NCBI GenBank assembly: GCA_017550535.1
Contig: JAFZOS010000065.1
Location: 186,001 to 250,000, forward strand
Length of the DNA: 64,000 bases
DNA from: Lachnospiraceae bacterium
GTDB lineage: Bacteria; Bacillota; Clostridia; Lachnospirales; Lachnospiraceae
Reading direction: 5' to 3'
In this document: piece by piece, positions 34,618 through 43,457 of the stretch
Numbering within the stretch: the stretch's first letter is position 1
Layout of the letters: every line of letters starts with the position of its first letter
Notes under the pieces: model-generated
Databases searched by the model: none
The model's input: the letters and a program-made list of their open reading frames with translations, nothing else
Told to the model about the DNA's origin: nothing
Program-made: the position numbers and the translations under genes

Positions 34618-37600
34618 TTAAATATCTGCATACGGTATAACGATATCGCATGACCTTATCCTGTTTCCGCGCCTTAACACCGTTCCGTTACCGGGCTGTC
34701 TGCTTTTGCATTGCCCGCTGTATGAAAGGTACGAAAAATCGAACATATTCTGTCTGTCAAGGCACCCGCCCAAATATATTCCTAGGCATGCCGAACGGAT
34801 CAGTTCATACAGTTTCCGTCCCGCCACCAGGGTGTGCGCAGTCGACAAAAAGGAAAATACCAAAATGTGTTCCTTGGGATCACTTAAGATATCCGCCATT
34901 TCATCCCCGATATCTTTGTCCCTGTCATTTCTGTAAAATTCATCTATCGCCTTTTCCATACCGTCACATATGACCATCGCATTCCCGTTCTCCTTTATGT
35001 GATCGCATATGCTCCGTATGCTGTCCGCATATATGACTCTCCGTCCCGCCTTATCTGCATAATAACCTGCCACCCTGCATGCATTGCTCCTGCCGCTCCC
35101 GGAGGCTCCCGCAAAAACAATGCATGAAACTTTGGATACATCAGGTGCAAACGGCCTTGCACTTACCGCATCATATCCTATCGGAAGCTGTCCCGGCTTA
35201 AGGCTTATACCTTCAAGAGCTTTATCAAGATCATAAACCACAGGCTCGTGCGGGATATATGGAGCCTTCATCGCAGCCTTTGTCATACCATTATTATTAA
35301 GGGACATGACTTCGCTTTTTATGATCTCATTCCTGCACATGTCATCCCCGGTAAAACACAGGTAAGTCTGGAATTCGAGTATCCTGTCATTTACGCAGGC
35401 AAGTCCCCTTCCCGGCAGATCTTTGGGCATAGTCGGAAGATGGATCCGGCGCAGGCACTCACTGTACTGGTATCTGTCATTAAGCCTTAAACAGATACCG
35501 CTCTTTATGTTTTCAAACAGCCGCGCAGGTATGTCCGCACTTCCGATCATGCTTCCCGTAATAACAGTAAATACTCCGTAATTCTCACCGCTCTTTATAA
35601 GTTCCTGCAAAATGTCATCATATGCACAATCCGTTTTTTCCCTGAATGCTCCGTAATTATCAATGATGAGTATGACGGCTTCATCATGGTCTTTATCACT
35701 TAAGATGCGGTTTGAAAAGCTTATGCCTTCATAGTTAAGACGCCTCTCATCCACTATATCCTTAAGCATGCAGAACAGATTTCCGAGCCTGTCGGAGTGC
35801 TCCTCATTTATATATGCACCAACCGCATGACTCTCCTTAAAACATGACAGCATTCCGTTGCTGTAATCGATGATATATATAGCCGTATTAATGATATCCT
35901 GACACTTAAGCCATGACATTATGAGTGTCTGCAGGAAGGTGCTCTTGCCGCTTAATGCACTTCCGCATATGGCAATATGTCCGGTCTTTAAAATATCTAT
36001 CCGTATAAATCCCTGCAGCCTGTTTTCGGGATCATCGTATCTTCCGATGATAACCCCGCTTTCTTCCCCGGATGACATCATCGTCTCGTTATCGATGATC
36101 ATGATACTGTCAAGTTCGGGAAGCCACAGCTTTTGTACAGGTATCTTTTCAGCCCCGGCAAAGCAATCCTTTAACACATTCATCAGTACGGAAAAATGAG
36201 TATCCTCTCCCTCACTTTTCAAAGGTCTGTCAGCAACATCGATCCTTCGCCCGTTTATGTCAAGAAGATATAATGAAGCACCTTCTTTCTCACCGTTATA
36301 AGGCTCCATTGTGTAACCCGACTGAAACTCTTCAAACAGCTCATCATTGCCCACCTGCAGATATGCCCTGCCCGGCTCCTTTATATAGGCCGCATCCGGC
36401 CTGTGCAGCATATCGTTGCTGTCCTGCCTGTCCTGGACACGAAGGCATATGCGGAACCTGGAATTGGAGAAAATGTTGTCATCGACGGTACCTGCCGGTT
36501 TCTGAGTCGCCAGTATAAGATGTACACCAAGGCTTCGTCCCACCTGTGCAACGCTGATAAGCTCTTTCATAAATTCGGGCTGATCCCGTTTCAGCTCGGC
36601 AAACTCATCTATGATGATCAGTATATGTGGAAGAGGTTCATTAACCTTTCCGGTACTAAACAGCCTGCCGTAATCCCTGATCGAGTTTACACCCGCATCA
36701 AGAAACAGCCTTTGTCTTCGTTCGTTTTCGCTTCGTATGGATAACAATGCCCTGTCCGTGATGTTTCCGGACAGATTCGAAATGCTTCCGATAAGATGGG
36801 GCAGACCTTCAAACATTGAAGCCATGCCGCCTCCCTTATAATCGATAAGAAAGAATCCGATCTCCCATGGCGGATACCTTAGCGCAAATGACAGGATCAT
36901 GGTCTGCAGAAGTTCGCTTTTTCCGCTGCCGGTCATCCCGGCAACCAGTCCGTGGGGACCGTGTGCTTTTTCATGGATATCAAGTGATACCACCCTTGAG
37001 TCCTCAGCCATGCCGATAGGCGCCCTTATACTGTTCCACGTATTGTTTTCATTCCATCCCGCCGCTATATCCTTAGTTGTTATCATTCCCTTATCATAAA
37101 GCATAGGGAGAGTCACAAGCGCCGGTACCTGCCTTGCAGCCGGTTTTATATACCTGCATATTCCGGCTATCCGCCTTGCATATATGTCGGCCTCCCTTGC
37201 GGAAATATGATCGAAATTTATGTCCTTTCGCAATTCCTCGCTGCCCGGCATCAGCATGCCCCTGTATGCGCCGTCATTCTGGATTATACATCTGCATTCA
37301 CCGGGCAGCTGTCTGTATTCTTTTGCGAATATCATCAGGATCACGTCCTCGCGGCTTATTATCGAAGAAGGTATCCGTTTATGATCGTCAGTAAAAATGA
37401 TCCACCTGATCATCATATGTTCATGATCTTTAATGATCCTGTCAAGCCGGCATAAGAATTCATCTACCCTGTCGCGGCCTATGCATACATAATGCTCGTC
37501 ATCACCCACAGCATGTGGCAGCCACCTCATGCTCCTTATTGTATCCCGGGAAATCGTGTTATCCGAAAACAGGAATACCATCCTTATAAGTTCAGGCCCT

Positions 37601-39012
37601 GTTGTCGCCGCTATCTGAAGTGAGATATTTATAAACAGCCGTTCAAGTTCCTGACTGCTCCGGCTTATAAATCCCTGTATCCTGTCTTTGCCCAAGTCGG
37701 TACATATCGGTACGTCATTTAATTCGCGGTATTTATTCTTAAGCTTATGAGGAAGCAGGGCAAGTTCATCGGGAACCGGCATGAACTTTTCCTTAGGTGC
37801 CTTTATATCAACCTCAAACTTAAGCTTTCCCGTACCCAGCCGGTATTTAAACAGATCCGCATCCCCCGCGCGCCTGTTAAGCACAAAATTCCCGGGATTT
37901 CCCTGCAGCAGCTCGCGTATGCAGGGTCCGTTCCTTAACAATGCATTCCTGTTATACCTGTATTTGTCTTCAATAAGCCTGCTGCATTCACTTATATATT
38001 CCGTATATGCCTTTATCCGCAGTTTTGCGTCGCTTTCTTCCTGCCGCCTTATCTGCCTTACATTAGCAACTGCCCATACCGTTCCAAGTATCGCCGATGC
38101 GATCGCCGTAACCAGTCCTGTATACATATACATGGCAGAACCGGCGACCCCTGCACGGGATGATGCATAGATGTATAATCCGCATCCCAAACACATCGGA
38201 ACAGCCATTGTAAGTGACGGCCCGACGGCCAGGTATATGGGCTGATGACGGATTGACGGGGCCGGAGGCGGCGGATCAAGTTCTACAACGGAATCATCCG
38301 GCACTATCAGGTTCCTCACCGAGGAAGTAAATATCTCATCACTGCTGCTATCGACTACACAAGGAAGATCACACTCACTAAGCCTTATCACGCTTGGAAC
38401 ATCACTGTATAATGCCTCAAATCCCATGCATTCATCAAGCCACAGCAGCCTGACGCCGCCTGTCATTATAATGTCTCCATAATCAAGTGACGCAGTGTTC
38501 ATTTGTCCTATATATGTCCCATTTAAATAGCATCCTTCTTCCGCCTTTACGTTTAGTATCCCTCCTCCTTCTTTACGCTTTATCATAAGCGAAAGATCCG
38601 ATACGCATCTGTTATCAATGAGACCTACCGTCCGTTTGGGCGAATTCCCTACGGTTATGATGTCCTCACTTTCCACGTCATAGAAGCGCATCCCTTCCGA
38701 GTGTGAAAAGTATACATCCATCCTGAGTACTTCCCTGTCCCCTGTCACAAGAACGAGCCCGGCATTTTCTGATATGATGTTTTCACATTTGATCTTATTA
38801 TCCGGATACTGATAATACACATCGGAGTCATCCCCGCTAAGGGAGATCCCATAATTTGATATGGTCAGATTGATGACATGATCCGTCCTTAAACGGAACC
38901 GATCTGAACGAAGCTTCAAAGTGGCCGTGGCCCGTTCGTCAGGCAGGGGGTAAGCCTCGTATACATACTCCTCCAATGCATGAGTATCGTATATATGTAT
39001 AACAATACGCAT
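34618..39012 (-). CDS. essC: EssC/YukB-type FtsK-SpoIIIE ATPase of type VII secretion
   Basis: Motor ATPase, 1464 residues. The N-terminal 230 residues contain an FHA-like fold (ITVGNSPK, YLNGTYIG). Two membrane helices lie at about 265-317. The cytoplasmic part has three FtsK-like modules: module 1 with Walker A GMTGSGKS (about 693-700) and Walker B ILIIIDEFAEL (about 800); module 2 with GSALSGKS (about 1019) and VILIIDNYG; module 3 with GASGSGRS (about 1300), in which the Walker lysine is Arg, and VICDG. Length and layout match EssC/YukB. It is the first gene of an operon with a yukD-like gene and four WXG genes. EssA, EssB and EsaA homologues were not found next to it. Confidence 0.95.
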   Translation of the reverse strand: MRIVIHIYDTHALEEYVYEAYPLPDERATATLKLRSDRFRLRTDHVINLTISNYGISLSGDDSDVYYQYPDNKIKCENIISENAGLVLVTGDREVLRMDVYFSHSEGMRFYDVESEDIITVGNSPKRTVGLIDNRCVSDLSLMIKRKEGGGILNVKAEEGCYLNGTYIGQMNTASLDYGDIIMTGGVRLLWLDECMGFEALYSDVPSVIRLSECDLPCVVDSSSDEIFTSSVRNLIVPDDSVVELDPPPPAPSIRHQPIYLAVGPSLTMAVPMCLGCGLYIYASSRAGVAGSAMYMYTGLVTAIASAILGTVWAVANVRQIRRQEESDAKLRIKAYTEYISECSRLIEDKYRYNRNALLRNGPCIRELLQGNPGNFVLNRRAGDADLFKYRLGTGKLKFEVDIKAPKEKFMPVPDELALLPHKLKNKYRELNDVPICTDLGKDRIQGFISRSSQELERLFINISLQIAATTGPELIRMVFLFSDNTISRDTIRSMRWLPHAVGDDEHYVCIGRDRVDEFLCRLDRIIKDHEHMMIRWIIFTDDHKRIPSSIISREDVILMIFAKEYRQLPGECRCIIQNDGAYRGMLMPGSEELRKDINFDHISAREADIYARRIAGICRYIKPAARQVPALVTLPMLYDKGMITTKDIAAGWNENNTWNSIRAPIGMAEDSRVVSLDIHEKAHGPHGLVAGMTGSGKSELLQTMILSFALRYPPWEIGFFLIDYKGGGMASMFEGLPHLIGSISNLSGNITDRALLSIRSENERRQRLFLDAGVNSIRDYGRLFSTGKVNEPLPHILIIIDEFAELKRDQPEFMKELISVAQVGRSLGVHLILATQKPAGTVDDNIFSNSRFRICLRVQDRQDSNDMLHRPDAAYIKEPGRAYLQVGNDELFEEFQSGYTMEPYNGEKEGASLYLLDINGRRIDVADRPLKSEGEDTHFSVLMNVLKDCFAGAEKIPVQKLWLPELDSIMIIDNETMMSSGEESGVIIGRYDDPENRLQGFIRIDILKTGHIAICGSALSGKSTFLQTLIMSWLKCQDIINTAIYIIDYSNGMLSCFKESHAVGAYINEEHSDRLGNLFCMLKDIVDERRLNYEGISFSNRILSDKDHDEAVILIIDNYGAFREKTDCAYDDILQELIKSGENYGVFTVITGSMIGSADIPARLFENIKSGICLRLNDRYQYSECLRRIHLPTMPKDLPGRGLACVNDRILEFQTYLCFTGDDMCRNEIIKSEVMSLNNNGMTKAAMKAPYIPHEPVVYDLDKALEGISLKPGQLPIGYDAVSARPFAPDVSKVSCIVFAGASGSGRSNACRVAGYYADKAGRRVIYADSIRSICDHIKENGNAMVICDGMEKAIDEFYRNDRDKDIGDEMADILSDPKEHILVFSFLSTAHTLVAGRKLYELIRSACLGIYLGGCLDRQNMFDFSYLSYSGQCKSRQPGNGTVLRRGNRIRSCDIVIPYADI

Positions 39013-39124
39013 TTGGAATACCTTATTTGTTTGTAACCAAGAATTTGTAGCTAAGAGTTTTTAATGAATCGTTTATAACATGAGCAGATTCGGTTTAGCC
39101 ATGAACCTTTAACTCGCGATTAGA

Positions 39125-39153
39125 AATATAACATGCATCGATAAGTATTTCAA
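39125..39153 (-). promoter_or_regulatory. Promoter of the type VII secretion operon
   Basis: Minus-strand TTGAAA (39153-39148), 17-base spacer, TATATT (39130-39125): 5/6 at both boxes. The transcript would have a leader of about 105 bases before the essC ATG, where AAGG is the only ribosome binding site. Confidence 0.6.
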
Positions 39154-39165
39154 CTGATAATTTCA

Positions 39166-39219
39166 ATTTTGTTACTTTATAACAAAATATTATGTAACAA
39201 TTTTGTAAAAAAATAACAA
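39166..39219. repeat. Repeated TAACAA elements upstream of the type VII operon promoter
   Basis: TAACAA occurs at 39180, 39195 and 39214, and an inverted TTGTTAC near 39169 pairs with GTAACAA at 39194. The block lies just upstream of the -35, a position suited to an activator. No known regulator matches it that I can name. Confidence 0.35.
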
Positions 39220-39234
39220 TCCTTAAAGGGACAC

Positions 39235-39253
39235 GGGGTGCCACGAGCACCCC
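39235..39253 (-). terminator. Hairpin after the zinc-ribbon gene
   Basis: Perfect 7-bp stem GGGGTGC/GCACCCC with a 5-base loop, 11 bases after the stop of the zinc-ribbon gene. A T-rich run appears only about 15-20 bases later, so termination may be weak or factor-assisted. Confidence 0.45.
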
Positions 39254-39263
39254 ATGATGTTGA

Positions 39264-40298
39264 TCATTCTATCTCAGTTCCGTTTACGGAAGTAACACGT
39301 CCCGACTTTACCATAAGATCGACGTTATCGTTTATATCAAGTGAATTCCACAAGCCTTCATCAACCGCAGCTGTAAACGTTTTATCCTTATTGGTAGTAA
39401 AAGTCACCTTATATTCAGCCCGTCTTTCGCCTTCCCGCTCATTCTCCGAGAGTACGGTGTCATCCCAATACGGAGTATCCGCCCCGCCTGATGTTTCAAG
39501 GGTCCTGTCGGGTACCCACTTGTCTATATCATAATAATACTTGGTCTGATACCTGGGCACCTTCTCATATACCGGCTGCTCCTCTTCCTCGGTATAATAC
39601 TCCGTTTTATATCTTGGCGTCTGTACCTCACGCTCCGTGAAGGTACCGTCACCGTTATCATCATATTCAACATGCGTGTCATATCCGTCCTGAACCTGCC
39701 GTGACTTTTCAACTGTTACGGTTTCATAATGATCAAGGACATCGTCATAATGATGTATTTCGCTTTTTTCATCCGTGACTCTTCCGCCGTCAGGAACTGA
39801 CCAGTCAGACTCACTTACCGTCTCATATTTTTCAATATCGATGGCCCTTGACCATTCCTTATCCGTTACGGAAGCGCCGTAATTCTTAGGCCTGCAGGAA
39901 AAGCCGATGATGGCAAACAGGAGGACAAGGCCTATTATAAACGGGGTATAATTCCTTTTACCTTTGGTGGGCTCAGGCTGCTTTGCCTGCGCCTTTTGCT
40001 TCTGTTTTTCAACATTTTCAAAATAATCGCCGCTGCTCTCTTCCCTGTCAGCGCCGCAGCCTACACAAACCTTGGCATCATGTCTGTTAAGAGCACCGCA
40101 GTAACTGCAGGTCCAGTCAGCTCCCTTGCCGTATTTCCCTGCCTTATCCTCGCTGACATATTCCTTCTGTTCCTTAAGGTAGAACTTGGTCCCTTCGTCC
40201 TGCGGATGACCGCAAGCGGTACAGCGTTTTTCCAATCCGCTGATACCCTTGTTATTGCAATATGGACAGTCCCAATATCCTGTAACTATCTTGCTCAT
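39264..40298 (-). CDS. Zinc-ribbon membrane protein of unknown function
   Basis: 344 residues. Two four-cysteine zinc ribbons lie at the N-terminus (C11, C14, C26, C29 and C64, C67, C78, C81), followed by a Gln/Lys-rich linker, one membrane helix (about 113-133, FIIGLVLLFAIIGFSC) and a roughly 200-residue extracytoplasmic region rich in Tyr, Glu and Asp (YKTEYYTEEEE, YQTKYYYD). I do not recognise the outer domain. It is the last gene of the surface-protein block, 66 bases after the Ig-like protein gene. AGGAGG is present but 12 bases from the ATG. Confidence 0.75.
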   Translation of the reverse strand: MSKIVTGYWDCPYCNNKGISGLEKRCTACGHPQDEGTKFYLKEQKEYVSEDKAGKYGKGADWTCSYCGALNRHDAKVCVGCGADREESSGDYFENVEKQKQKAQAKQPEPTKGKRNYTPFIIGLVLLFAIIGFSCRPKNYGASVTDKEWSRAIDIEKYETVSESDWSVPDGGRVTDEKSEIHHYDDVLDHYETVTVEKSRQVQDGYDTHVEYDDNGDGTFTEREVQTPRYKTEYYTEEEEQPVYEKVPRYQTKYYYDIDKWVPDRTLETSGGADTPYWDDTVLSENEREGERRAEYKVTFTTNKDKTFTAAVDEGLWNSLDINDNVDLMVKSGRVTSVNGTEIE

Positions 40299-40364
40299 AT
40301 GAAATCATTTCCTCCTGACAGACTGTATGATTCTGCTTAGCCATTACTCAAATATTCTAAACTT

Positions 40365-43300
40365 CTAAAACCCCGCGGTCAACGGATTGGTGACATTATA
40401 CGTTTTCTTTTGTACGTCATCCCACTTCTTTCCGTTCTTTACCTGCAGAGTCACAGTAACAGCTCCGCTCTTCTTTGCAGTTAGAATGCCCTTGGTAGTT
40501 ACCGATGCTATTTTCTTTTCATTTTTATCTGTGATAATATAACGGGTTTTTCCTGTTATAGGCGTGAAGTCTTTAGTTATATCCACTTTCTTGTGGCTTA
40601 TCTTTACGGACACTTTAACTTTACGTGCATTCTTATCTGTACCATAAACGGCATATACGGTTGCTGAACCGTCCTTATCGCCTACCGTCAGTATCCCCGT
40701 CTTGCTGTCAACAGTTGCTATGGTACTCTTTGCAGTGGTTGTCCATGAATTCGGATGGAGCAATCCGTTATCCTTAATAAGAGTATTTAAGTCAAAAGTC
40801 TGACCGGTATAATACAGCGCTCCATATGATAAGCTGCTGCCCTTGGGTACAACCACATCATACGTTACGTCCTGTTCTGTCTCAATTCCGTTTTCCTTCT
40901 TCTGCACGGTTACCGTAACTTTGCCTGATTTCTTTGCGCTGAATATTCCCTTGTTAGTAACCGAAGCCAGCTTTTTCTGCGCCTTATCCTTTATCACGAA
41001 TTTTACCGCAGAACCTGTTACGGTACCGAATTCGCCTGATAGATCGATCTTTTTTGTTGTTATAGAAGATCCGTCCTTACCGGAGTTCATCTCCCCGTTT
41101 TTCTGACTCTCCTCATCCCATGCTTCCCAGTGAGCATACAAAGTATGATCCAGCGCATTTGTTACTATCGTAGCCTTATCAACAAGGGTTCCACCGGTCT
41201 TTTCCGTATACCATCCCAAGTGCTTCCATCCCGTGCGGGAAGAAAGCACAGGCAAATACCCATACGGTTTGTTTATGACAACGCCGATCGCTTTCGGTGT
41301 ATTTATCTCCGCCGTACCAATATCAAATGAAACATGGATCTTCTTATCGGTAACTTCGACTGTACATGATGCACTCTTATTACTTTCGTCGGTAGATGCA
41401 GCCTTAATAGTTGCCGTTCCCGCTGCAACTGCTGTAACCCTGCCGTAAGAATCAACCGTAGCCACCTTCTCATTACTTGATGTCCATTTGAGTGTTTTGT
41501 TTGTTGCATTATCAGGAAGTACCGTTGCCGTAAGGGCCTCACTGTTACCTACTTCCAGGCTCATATTCTTCTTGGACAGACTAACACTTTTTACTTTAAC
41601 AGCATCACCGCTGTTTACCAGAATTCCGGTGTAGGTATTCTCGCCGGCCGTCGAACCGACAGTGATCACGCCCTTGGCTGCTACATCCTCAACTCCGTTT
41701 GAAAGGCTCGACCATTTTCCGGTGACGCCGAGATCAGACAGCTTGATCTTCTGTCCCTCAAACCTGAATAATACGATTTCCTTTACATCACCCGATGCGT
41801 TTTCACTTGAGGTTCCCTCTTTATACTTTATAAGTACTCTGTAAACCTTCTCGGTTACTTCGGTGTATACGTTCCTGTTATATACCGAACTGTTTGCAGG
41901 ATACATCCTGACAGTTAAATCATGTGAATACCTTAGTAGTTTCTCCTCACTTGTAAAATCGTCAAGAAGCTTTTTAAGTGTAGTTTCATCCAAAGTCGAA
42001 CTAGCTCCGCTCTTGGTTGCAGTTGTAACCAGAGCAGAATCAACACCGATCTTTATATAAGCCTTTGTGACTTCCTTTACTATAGTTGCTGTTGAACTGC
42101 TGTCATCGGATTCCTTTCCGGATGTTTCACCTGTATTAACTTTTGCAGCCATTTCATAATCAATACTGTAATTTTTCTTATTAAATGACGACTTGGGCGT
42201 ACTGTAAAGTGTTAATGACTTGGTTGCAGCCGCATCACTGTCTATCGTAGCTTCCACGCCATCAACTTCACACGTAAACTTGATATCAGCCGATTTGTTA
42301 CCCGGTTCAAGCTTATCATTATTGAACCTTATCACAAAAGTAGTATTACCCTCACTGTCGGTACTCCCCTGTTTTATTTCCTTAACGTACTTCTCGCTGT
42401 CGCTATCAGGTTTCCATACAATATTTTCCGATCCATCTGCAGCCTTTGCGGTAAACTTAAAGCTATAATCACCCTGAGTACAATACTCGGGGAAATCGGT
42501 AGTATTTACCCTGACTGAATACGGTTCAATCGCGACGATAGTTACAGTGTTTGATACCCATTCTGCATCTTCTCCGGTATCCGGGTCAACATATGTACCT
42601 CTAAGGATCAGTAAATAAGTACCGGTTTTACTGATTGAAACCTTATGGGAACCTCCATTTGCCCCAGAATCCCATTTACTACCCAAAAGATTACCATTAA
42701 AAATCAACTGAACCTGTGAACCACCCTTTATTTTATTATCGCCCACAACTTCCCATGTGAGCTGAACCTCTACTGACTGGTCACCACTAAGAGTCACCTT
42801 TGTTTTTGAAGCAGACAAGTTGACAATACCTTTGGTCGCTGTTTCTTTTACTGTTACAGTCACAATATTGGAGCTCCATTCCTTACCATCCGTACTCCGT
42901 CCTTCAATCTGTAAATAGTACTTACCTTCCGTAAAGAGCCTAACATTAACACTACCACCTGATTCTGCAGTTGATGCCTTGCCCAAAACCGTCAACGCAT
43001 CTTTAGATGTTCCATATAATACTGTCACCTTCTCGCTGTCATCAATAAGGAGATCAGTACCTACAACACTCCACTCAATCTTAAACAGGACATTCGGTAA
43101 TGCATTTGAAAGAGCGGACAGCACTACATTTATACCACCTTCACCATCGGTATTCCGATCCGCTTCCGTTTCATCATATGAAATATCATCACCATCAGAA
43201 TCAGTATAAGCATCATTATCATAACTTACATCCGCCTCACTAACGGCATCGCTCAGGCTTTCCGCCTCATCAACGGAAACGAGCTCATCAACCGCTAGAT

Positions 43301-43388
43301 CTTCCATCGCATAAACCGGCTTAACATTTGTAAATAGCGCTAGCGCGACTATCATAAATGCAAACATCCCAGCCAATTTTTTGTTCAT
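40365..43388 (-). CDS. Secreted Ig-like (Big_2) surface protein
   Basis: 1007 residues with a signal peptide (cleavage after VYA, about residue 27). The N-terminal half (80-300) has two Ig-like or PKD-like domains, followed by a less clear beta-rich region. A Big_2 domain sits at about 596-676 (LEVGNSEALTATVLPDNATN), a Listeria-Bacteroides repeat (Flg_new type) at about 683-753 (GWKHLGWYTEKTGG), and a C-terminal module at 780-1003 that is nearly shared with the other two big proteins of the block. No LPXTG motif or C-terminal membrane helix is seen, so anchoring, if any, must use another mechanism. Unlike its neighbours it has no leucine-rich repeats. AAGGAGG precedes the ATG. Confidence 0.85.
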   Translation of the reverse strand: MNKKLAGMFAFMIVALALFTNVKPVYAMEDLAVDELVSVDEAESLSDAVSEADVSYDNDAYTDSDGDDISYDETEADRNTDGEGGINVVLSALSNALPNVLFKIEWSVVGTDLLIDDSEKVTVLYGTSKDALTVLGKASTAESGGSVNVRLFTEGKYYLQIEGRSTDGKEWSSNIVTVTVKETATKGIVNLSASKTKVTLSGDQSVEVQLTWEVVGDNKIKGGSQVQLIFNGNLLGSKWDSGANGGSHKVSISKTGTYLLILRGTYVDPDTGEDAEWVSNTVTIVAIEPYSVRVNTTDFPEYCTQGDYSFKFTAKAADGSENIVWKPDSDSEKYVKEIKQGSTDSEGNTTFVIRFNNDKLEPGNKSADIKFTCEVDGVEATIDSDAAATKSLTLYSTPKSSFNKKNYSIDYEMAAKVNTGETSGKESDDSSSTATIVKEVTKAYIKIGVDSALVTTATKSGASSTLDETTLKKLLDDFTSEEKLLRYSHDLTVRMYPANSSVYNRNVYTEVTEKVYRVLIKYKEGTSSENASGDVKEIVLFRFEGQKIKLSDLGVTGKWSSLSNGVEDVAAKGVITVGSTAGENTYTGILVNSGDAVKVKSVSLSKKNMSLEVGNSEALTATVLPDNATNKTLKWTSSNEKVATVDSYGRVTAVAAGTATIKAASTDESNKSASCTVEVTDKKIHVSFDIGTAEINTPKAIGVVINKPYGYLPVLSSRTGWKHLGWYTEKTGGTLVDKATIVTNALDHTLYAHWEAWDEESQKNGEMNSGKDGSSITTKKIDLSGEFGTVTGSAVKFVIKDKAQKKLASVTNKGIFSAKKSGKVTVTVQKKENGIETEQDVTYDVVVPKGSSLSYGALYYTGQTFDLNTLIKDNGLLHPNSWTTTAKSTIATVDSKTGILTVGDKDGSATVYAVYGTDKNARKVKVSVKISHKKVDITKDFTPITGKTRYIITDKNEKKIASVTTKGILTAKKSGAVTVTLQVKNGKKWDDVQKKTYNVTNPLTAGF

Positions 43389-43457
43389 TCCAATACCTCC
43401 TTGTTGTGACTTCCTAATACATATTACAACACTGCTTGGTTGAAAACCATTTTATAA

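Noticed and set aside
34618-39012. FtsK/SpoIIIE chromosome translocase instead of EssC
   Set aside because: Three ATPase modules, an N-terminal FHA-like domain, and adjacent YukD-like and WXG genes identify a type VII secretion ATPase.
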